A stretch of DNA of 64,000 nt from Candidatus Goldiibacteriota bacterium HGW-Goldbacteria-1 (lineage in GTDB: Bacteria > Oederibacteriota > PGYV01). Below, piece by piece: positions 60,115 to 64,000 of this stretch. The stretch spans positions 272,439 to 336,438 of the forward strand of contig PGYV01000001.1 in assembly GCA_002839855.1 (NCBI GenBank), in the 5' to 3' direction. Made by a program: the position numbers and the translations under genes. Numbering within the stretch: the first letter of the stretch is position 1; each line of letters begins with the position of its first letter. Under the pieces are notes generated by a model, which worked only from the letters and a program-made list of their open reading frames with translations, made no database searches and had not been told where the DNA came from.

Positions 60115-61074
60115 CTAAAGGAACGCTTCCCGTATATACATAAACTCTTCTTTAGAAAGCCCTTTGTCTGCGGCGGACAGGTTCATCTTTACCTGCTGTA
60201 AGTTCCTGAATCCCGGAATTACGCATGCCGCGGTTTCATGATACAAAATATACTGCAAAGCCGCGCGTACAAGAGCTTCGCCGCCTGATCCAAATTTGCT
60301 TTTAAGTTTATCCACGCCGTCCATTAACTTTTCAAAATTACCGGGCTTAAACTCATCCATTGTTTCCCTGACATCGTTTTTATCAAATACCGGAGGGTTT
60401 TCCCTGCTGAACTTGCCTGTTAATAACCCGCGCGACAGCGGATTAAACGCCACAAAAGTAATGTTCATTTCTTTCATCATTTTGCTTACCGGCCCTTCTG
60501 CCACAAAGTCAGGGTGTATTATGTTGCACCAGCTTTGAATGCAGTCGGGTTTTATCCTTGGTGCAAGCCTTAAAAAATCACCCGCCGAATATCCGGACAG
60601 CCCAATGGCTTTTATCACGCCTTCGCTTCTTAATTTGTGAAATTCAGCAATGGCGCCTTCAAGGTATTCGTCATTTTTTCCGAAATCACAGTTATGAAAA
60701 TAATAAATATCCAGCCTGTCCCTTTTTAAATTCTTCAGCGACTGTTCGCACTGCCTTCTTATGTTGCGCGCGTCAAACGCGTTTTCAAATTCATTTTTGT
60801 TCCAGCCCACTTTGCTGGCAATAACCACCTGTTTATTTTTTGCGCCAAGCGCGGATGCCAGCATCTTTTCCGCCTTGCCGTTGCCATACACGTCCGCGTT
60901 GTCAAAATGGTTAACGCCTTTATCAACGGCATAATTAATTGCCTCTGCGGCGTCTTTATCAGAAACTCCGTGCCACCCCATACCGCCGCTGTCAACATCC
61001 CCGCCAAGCGTCCAGCAGCCAAGCGATATTTCAGACACCATAATTCCTGTTTTGCCAATCTCGCGTTTGTTCAT
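60115..61074 (-). CDS. Aldo/keto reductase
   Basis: A 319-residue TIM-barrel NADPH-dependent reductase. Catalytic D58, Y63, K88 and H of YYFHNCD (about 124-130) are present; GLSGYSAGD and SRGLLTGKFS are further family motifs. It reduces carbonyl compounds; the physiological substrate cannot be read. GGGAGGTAATAAT precedes the ATG. No operon partner. Confidence 0.9.
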   Translation of the reverse strand: MNKREIGKTGIMVSEISLGCWTLGGDVDSGGMGWHGVSDKDAAEAINYAVDKGVNHFDNADVYGNGKAEKMLASALGAKNKQVVIASKVGWNKNEFENAFDARNIRRQCEQSLKNLKRDRLDIYYFHNCDFGKNDEYLEGAIAEFHKLRSEGVIKAIGLSGYSAGDFLRLAPRIKPDCIQSWCNIIHPDFVAEGPVSKMMKEMNITFVAFNPLSRGLLTGKFSRENPPVFDKNDVRETMDEFKPGNFEKLMDGVDKLKSKFGSGGEALVRAALQYILYHETAACVIPGFRNLQQVKMNLSAADKGLSKEEFMYIREAFL

Positions 61075-61143
61075 TATTATTACCTCCCGCTGTTTTTAGC
61101 CGAATTAGTATTTTTGTAATCAATAATTAATTATACCATAAGA

Positions 61144-61230
61144 CCGAAGGGACGAAGGGACAGAGGGACGGAAGTAAAAATAAAACAAATATTGAAAATT
61201 CGAAATTGGAAGATTAGATTAACACCTACA
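61144..61230. repeat. 8-bp minisatellite and duplicated flank, unit 1
   Basis: GGGACGAAGGGACAGAGGGA type units (61144-61173), then ATAAAACAAATATTGAAAAT and the following 30 bp that return at 61432-61482 before the second element. This flank duplicates together with the element. Confidence 0.75.
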
Positions 61231-61375
61231 GGGGTTGGGTGTGTTTTTTCAGTGCGTGCCCGGATGTGCCGCGGGCTCACGGTTGCCAATGATGTTAACA
61301 CTCCAATGATTTCGGGCCTGTTTGCCTGCAAGATTACCAATTTGCGGCGCGTACTGAAAAAATATACCCAACCCC
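61231..61375. mobile_element. MITE-like element, copy 1 (145 bp)
   Basis: Terminal inverted repeats GGGGTTGGGTGTGTTTTTTC at the left and GAAAAAATATACCCAACCCC at the right, imperfect over about 28 bp with CAGTGCG/CGCGTACTG. Internal part contains GTTGCCAATGATGTTAACAC. It lacks 54 bp relative to copy 2. No transposase is encoded, so the element would need help in trans. Confidence 0.8.
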
Positions 61376-61387
61376 GGTAAAGCATAG

Positions 61388-61482
61388 GGACGGAAGGTCG
61401 AAAGAGCCGAGGGACGGAAGTAAAGATAAAAATAGAACAAATATTGAAAATTCGAAATTGGAAGATTAGATTAACACCTACA
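61388..61482. repeat. Minisatellite and duplicated flank, unit 2
   Basis: GGGACGGAAGG-type units (61388-61422) followed by TAAAAATAGAACAAATATTG and the flank that precedes copy 1 (offset about 252 bp). Confidence 0.75.
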
Positions 61483-61681
61483 GGGGTTGGGGGTGTTTTT
61501 TCAGTGCGTACCGCGTAAGTATAGTGTATATGCAGCAGGACGGATGTAATGGTGCGCCGGCATATCCGGATGTGCCGCGGGCTACCGGTTGCCAATGATG
61601 TTAACACTCCAATGATTTCAGGCTTGTTTGCCTGCAAGATTACCAATTTGCGGCGCGCACTGAAAAAATATACCCAATCCC
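61483..61681. mobile_element. MITE-like element, copy 2 (199 bp)
   Basis: Same ends as copy 1 (GGGGTTGGGGGTGTTTTTTC left, GAAAAAATATACCCAATCCC right) with a 54-bp internal segment (GTATAGTGTATATGCAGCAG and after) missing in copy 1 but partly preserved in copy 3 at 57.7 kb (GCTGTATATGCGGCAGGACG). So copy 1 is a deletion derivative. Confidence 0.8.
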
Positions 61682-61688
61682 TGTAAAG

Positions 61689-61898
61689 CAGAGGGACGGA
61701 AGGACGGAAGAGCCGAGGGACGGATGCACGGAGGGACAGAGGTACGGAAGTCAGGCAAAACAGATGCTTGGATGCTTTGATGGTTGGAGGGTTGGAAAAA
61801 TCACAATCAACTGCCGCGGGCTGAAGACCCGCGTCTACCACGGCAAATACAAATATAAACCAACTACAACTGCCGCACCTTAAAAGGTGCGCCTACCA
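61689..61898. repeat. Composite repeat block
   Basis: GGGACGGAAGGACGGAAGAG-type units (61689-61750), GATGCTTGGATGCTTTGATG-type units (61763-61795), a CGCGGGC/GACCCGCG hairpin (61814-61840) and a GCCGCACCTTAAAAGGTGCG hairpin (61872-61891) with tail CCTACCA. Nothing gene-like in 61075-61933 apart from a frame that simply translates these repeats. Confidence 0.8.
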
Positions 61899-61933
61899 AT
61901 GCCAAACCAAAATACCGAGCCGCTTCTTTTACC

Positions 61934-62776
61934 CTACTTCTTGCCGTAAGTATCCGCCATATAAGAACTTCTTACAAACACTCCGGATTTGGCGTGTTCA
62001 AATCCCATTCCCATCGCCGCCTTTTCAAAAAACTCATACCTCTCCGGTTTTAAATATTCCACCACCGGTATATTTTCTTTTGCCGGCTGCATATACTGCC
62101 CTATTGAAATATAATCCACATCCGCCCCGCGGATATCATCAAGCGTCTTTAAAACTTCCGCCTCTGTTTCGCCAAGCCCAAGCATTATTCCGGATTTTGT
62201 TTTCTTTACGCCAAATTCTTTTGCTTTTTTTAAAACTTCAAGGCTTCTTTCGTATGAAGCGGCTTTTCTTATGTGATACAGCGACGGCACCACTTCTATA
62301 TTATGCGCAAAAACATCCGGCGCGGCATTTACCACGGTTTTTATGTCATCAACATTGCCCTGAAAATCCGGGACAAGCACTTCTATTTTTATACCCTCAG
62401 CACGTGCTTTTTTAATTATATCGGCAAAAACTGCCGCGCCGCCGTCTTTTAAATCATCCCTTGTAACCGATGTCACCACAAGGTATTTAACACCAAGTTT
62501 TTTCGCGGCCTCTATTACATTATCCGCCTCCTGTGGAATCAACTCCTGCGGATTTGCCTTTGTTACATTACAGAATAAGCACTGCCTTGTACAGGCGCTG
62601 CCAAGTATTAAAAATGTCGCGGTGCCGCGGCCGTAACATTCGGATAAATTAGGGCAGCGCGCGCTGTGGCACACGGTGTGAAGGTTCATGCCGCTTAACA
62701 CGGCTTCTGTACTGTGCATGTTTTTAAAATCTATTTTTTTCTTTGCCCATTCAGGGCGTTTTATTATTTCAGCCAC
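61934..62776 (-). CDS. lipA: Lipoyl synthase
   Basis: A 280-residue radical SAM enzyme. Both iron-sulfur cluster motifs are complete: C36-x4-C41-x5-C47 and C62-x3-C66-x2-C69. It inserts sulfur into protein-bound octanoate to form lipoyl cofactor. GTG start, one base after the lplA stop. With lplA and gcvPB it fits glycine cleavage, which needs lipoylated H protein. Confidence 0.96.
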   Translation of the reverse strand: MAEIIKRPEWAKKKIDFKNMHSTEAVLSGMNLHTVCHSARCPNLSECYGRGTATFLILGSACTRQCLFCNVTKANPQELIPQEADNVIEAAKKLGVKYLVVTSVTRDDLKDGGAAVFADIIKKARAEGIKIEVLVPDFQGNVDDIKTVVNAAPDVFAHNIEVVPSLYHIRKAASYERSLEVLKKAKEFGVKKTKSGIMLGLGETEAEVLKTLDDIRGADVDYISIGQYMQPAKENIPVVEYLKPERYEFFEKAAMGMGFEHAKSGVFVRSSYMADTYGKK

Positions 62777-62777
62777 T

Positions 62778-63575
62778 TTAAAGTTTCCCTTCCATATTCC
62801 ATTTAAATGACGCGTATTTTCCGGTTAGCAGTTTTATTATCTCTTTTTTTTCTTCTAGGGTAAAGTCCGCTGGTTCCAGCGCGCAGTTAAAAGATTCCAT
62901 AAAAGCGGCCGCCATATTTGCCGCGGCTTCTAACGGCGCAACCTGCCTTTTTAAGAGCGCGTTTAAACAAGTATATTTACCGCCATCAACCGGACATTTA
63001 AAATATTTTTCGTGTTCTTCATTGCCGGCAAGCGGCAGAGACCCATGCTGAAAAATAACCCCTTTAACCCTTGCCTGTGCGTTGCCGCCGATTTTTTTTC
63101 CGTCAATTATTATATCGTATTCTTCCGTTCCCGAAAAACAAAACCCCGCCCTTTCGCCCTGCTTTTCTTCCGGCCGCGCGTAAACACCGTAAGCAGGATT
63201 AAGGCCAAACTTTTTGTACATAAGCATAATAAAAGAATTTAATTTTTCAAAAGTTTTTTTAACAGGCTCCCCTTTGCAGTCAATGTCCTCTTCACGACAC
63301 ACAAGGCTGTATGTAAGTTCACTGCTGTGATATATAGCGCCGCCGCCGGTAAGCCGGCGGACAATGGGTATTTTATCTTCAAGGCAATTGTCTATATTTA
63401 TGTCTTTTTCCGCGTCCTGGTATTTTCCAAGGGAAATGCCGGCAGGGTTCCACGAATACAGCCTTAACTGCGGCACGCCTGACTGTAAACAGCGGGAGAT
63501 CAGGAATTCATCAATGGCCATATTCTCGTATGGAGAATTGGCTTTAAACGGAAAAAAATCACCCTTTAAAAACAT
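62778..63575 (-). CDS. lplA: Lipoate-protein ligase A family
   Basis: A 265-residue ligase: [20 protein letters not shown] (about 94-113) is the lipoate/octanoate-binding motif, [20 protein letters not shown] (about 156-175) holds the catalytic Lys. It attaches lipoate or octanoate to acceptor proteins. The ATG at 63575 overlaps the gcvPB stop by 10 bp. No recognised C-terminal accessory domain, so it may need an extra domain or belong to the LipM/LipL-like octanoyl class. Confidence 0.9.
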   Translation of the reverse strand: MFLKGDFFPFKANSPYENMAIDEFLISRCLQSGVPQLRLYSWNPAGISLGKYQDAEKDINIDNCLEDKIPIVRRLTGGGAIYHSSELTYSLVCREEDIDCKGEPVKKTFEKLNSFIMLMYKKFGLNPAYGVYARPEEKQGERAGFCFSGTEEYDIIIDGKKIGGNAQARVKGVIFQHGSLPLAGNEEHEKYFKCPVDGGKYTCLNALLKRQVAPLEAAANMAAAFMESFNCALEPADFTLEEKKEIIKLLTGKYASFKWNMEGKL

Positions 63576-64000
63576 CTAAGTTTTGGTTCCCTCGCGGCCT
63601 TTGTTTCATCCGGCCTGGACACAGGCGTGGTTACCGGCGTGTTTTTTATTTTATCAGGGTCAGTTTCCGCAAGTTTTGCAATTTCTATCATGGCTTCTAT
63701 GAAAAGGTCTATATCCTGTTTGGATTCTGTCTCTGTGGGCTCTATCATTATTGCCTCTTCCACTACAAGCGGGAAATAAATTGTGGGCGGGTGGAAACCC
63801 CTGTCTATAAGGGACTTTGCAATATCAAGGGCGTGAACCCCTTTTATTACCTGCTTTTTTGCGCTGAAAACCGCTTCATGCATGCAGGTGCGGTCATACG
63901 GAAGATAATAATACGGCTTTAATTTTGCCATTATGTAATTTGCGTTTAATACCGCCTTTTCAGAAACTTCAATAAGCCCTTCTTTGCCAAGCATTGTGAT
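63566..64000 (-). CDS. gcvPB: Glycine dehydrogenase (decarboxylating) subunit 2, C-terminal part
   Basis: Only 144 residues of the C-terminus lie in the window. [40 protein letters not shown] and [12 protein letters not shown] match the end of the P-protein beta subunit. Pyridoxal-phosphate enzyme of the glycine cleavage system. The split P protein (GcvPA/GcvPB) is the type common in anaerobes. The tail [18 protein letters not shown] is standard in this family. The start is outside the window. Confidence 0.93.
   Translation of the reverse strand: MTMLGKEGLIEVSEKAVLNANYIMAKLKPYYYLPYDRTCMHEAVFSAKKQVIKGVHALDIAKSLIDRGFHPPTIYFPLVVEEAIMIEPTETESKQDIDLFIEAMIEIAKLAETDPDKIKNTPVTTPVSRPDETKAAREPKLRCF

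Noticed and set aside
61131-61841. 236-residue minus-strand reading frame
   Set aside because: It translates the tandem MITE-like elements and hairpins (for example VDAGLQPAA from a hairpin) and shows no independent protein features.

Overview
The window looks like a chromosomal segment of an uncultured, anaerobic or microaerophilic, diderm bacterium. An outer membrane is indicated by beta-barrel proteins, lipoproteins with Cys lipoboxes and a TolC/CusB/CusA-type trans-envelope pump. Anaerobic life with oxygen defence is indicated by 2-oxoacid:ferredoxin oxidoreductase, rubrerythrin, superoxide reductase, flavodiiron protein, rubredoxin and a PerR-type regulator. I cannot name the phylum from sequence alone; a candidate phylum (Goldbacteria-like or similar) is only a guess. 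No tRNA, rRNA, CRISPR array, transposase or integrase was seen.

Layout. 1-5061 (minus): an AT-rich cassette of a type IIG restriction-modification enzyme, a ParB-like protein and a Dam-like adenine methylase (cut by the window edge), joined by one-base gaps. 5.1-14.1 kb: a loose accessory region of single genes (outer-membrane proteins, twin zinc-ribbon proteins, a Cys-rich lipoprotein, an epimerase gene broken by one in-frame stop, a DUF4143 ATPase, a flavodoxin) separated by gaps full of short dispersed hairpins and 8-bp minisatellites. 14.1-23.7 kb: a tight ten-gene operon for 2-oxoacid:ferredoxin oxidoreductase, a peroxiredoxin, a nitroreductase, transketolase and the oxidative pentose-phosphate enzymes. 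23.7-29.8 kb: oxygen and iron defence: rubrerythrin, an operon ferritin-perR-peroxiredoxin-fprA-ferritin-like-superoxide reductase behind a promoter with two PerR-like boxes, and rubredoxin plus its reductase. 29.9-31.1 kb: a second DUF4143 ATPase under an operator-containing promoter. 31.1-41.6 kb: copper/silver export and handling headed by an orphan anti-sigma-like protein with a Cys-rich tail. 41.9-44.0 kb: a cytosolic histidine kinase and response regulator. 44.2-53.3 kb (mostly plus strand): acyl-CoA ligase, CAP-domain protein and a glycerol catabolism operon (glpK, glpA, FAD oxidoreductase, DUF1667) interrupted by an AT-rich membrane-protein gene. 53.5-61.1 kb: DUF2804 protein, hydrolase, lipoprotein, ABC-F ATPase, aldo-keto reductase. 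61.1-61.9 kb: two tandem MITE-like elements and repeats. 61.9-64 kb: lipoate metabolism (lipA, lplA) coupled to glycine dehydrogenase gcvPB, cut by the window edge.

Most interesting signals: (1) both DUF4143 ATPase genes are preceded by near-consensus promoters (TTGACA, 17-bp spacer) in which a palindrome sits between or over the core boxes, suggesting autoregulation; (2) the copper operon is led by an anti-sigma-like protein with seven cysteines in its predicted periplasmic tail; (3) the RM gene changes base composition close to its catalytic NPPY motif, so its target-recognition half appears to have arrived with the downstream ParB-like and methylase genes; (4) a modular family of intergenic repeats (8-bp minisatellites plus hairpins plus inverted-repeat elements) that fills gene ends across the window.
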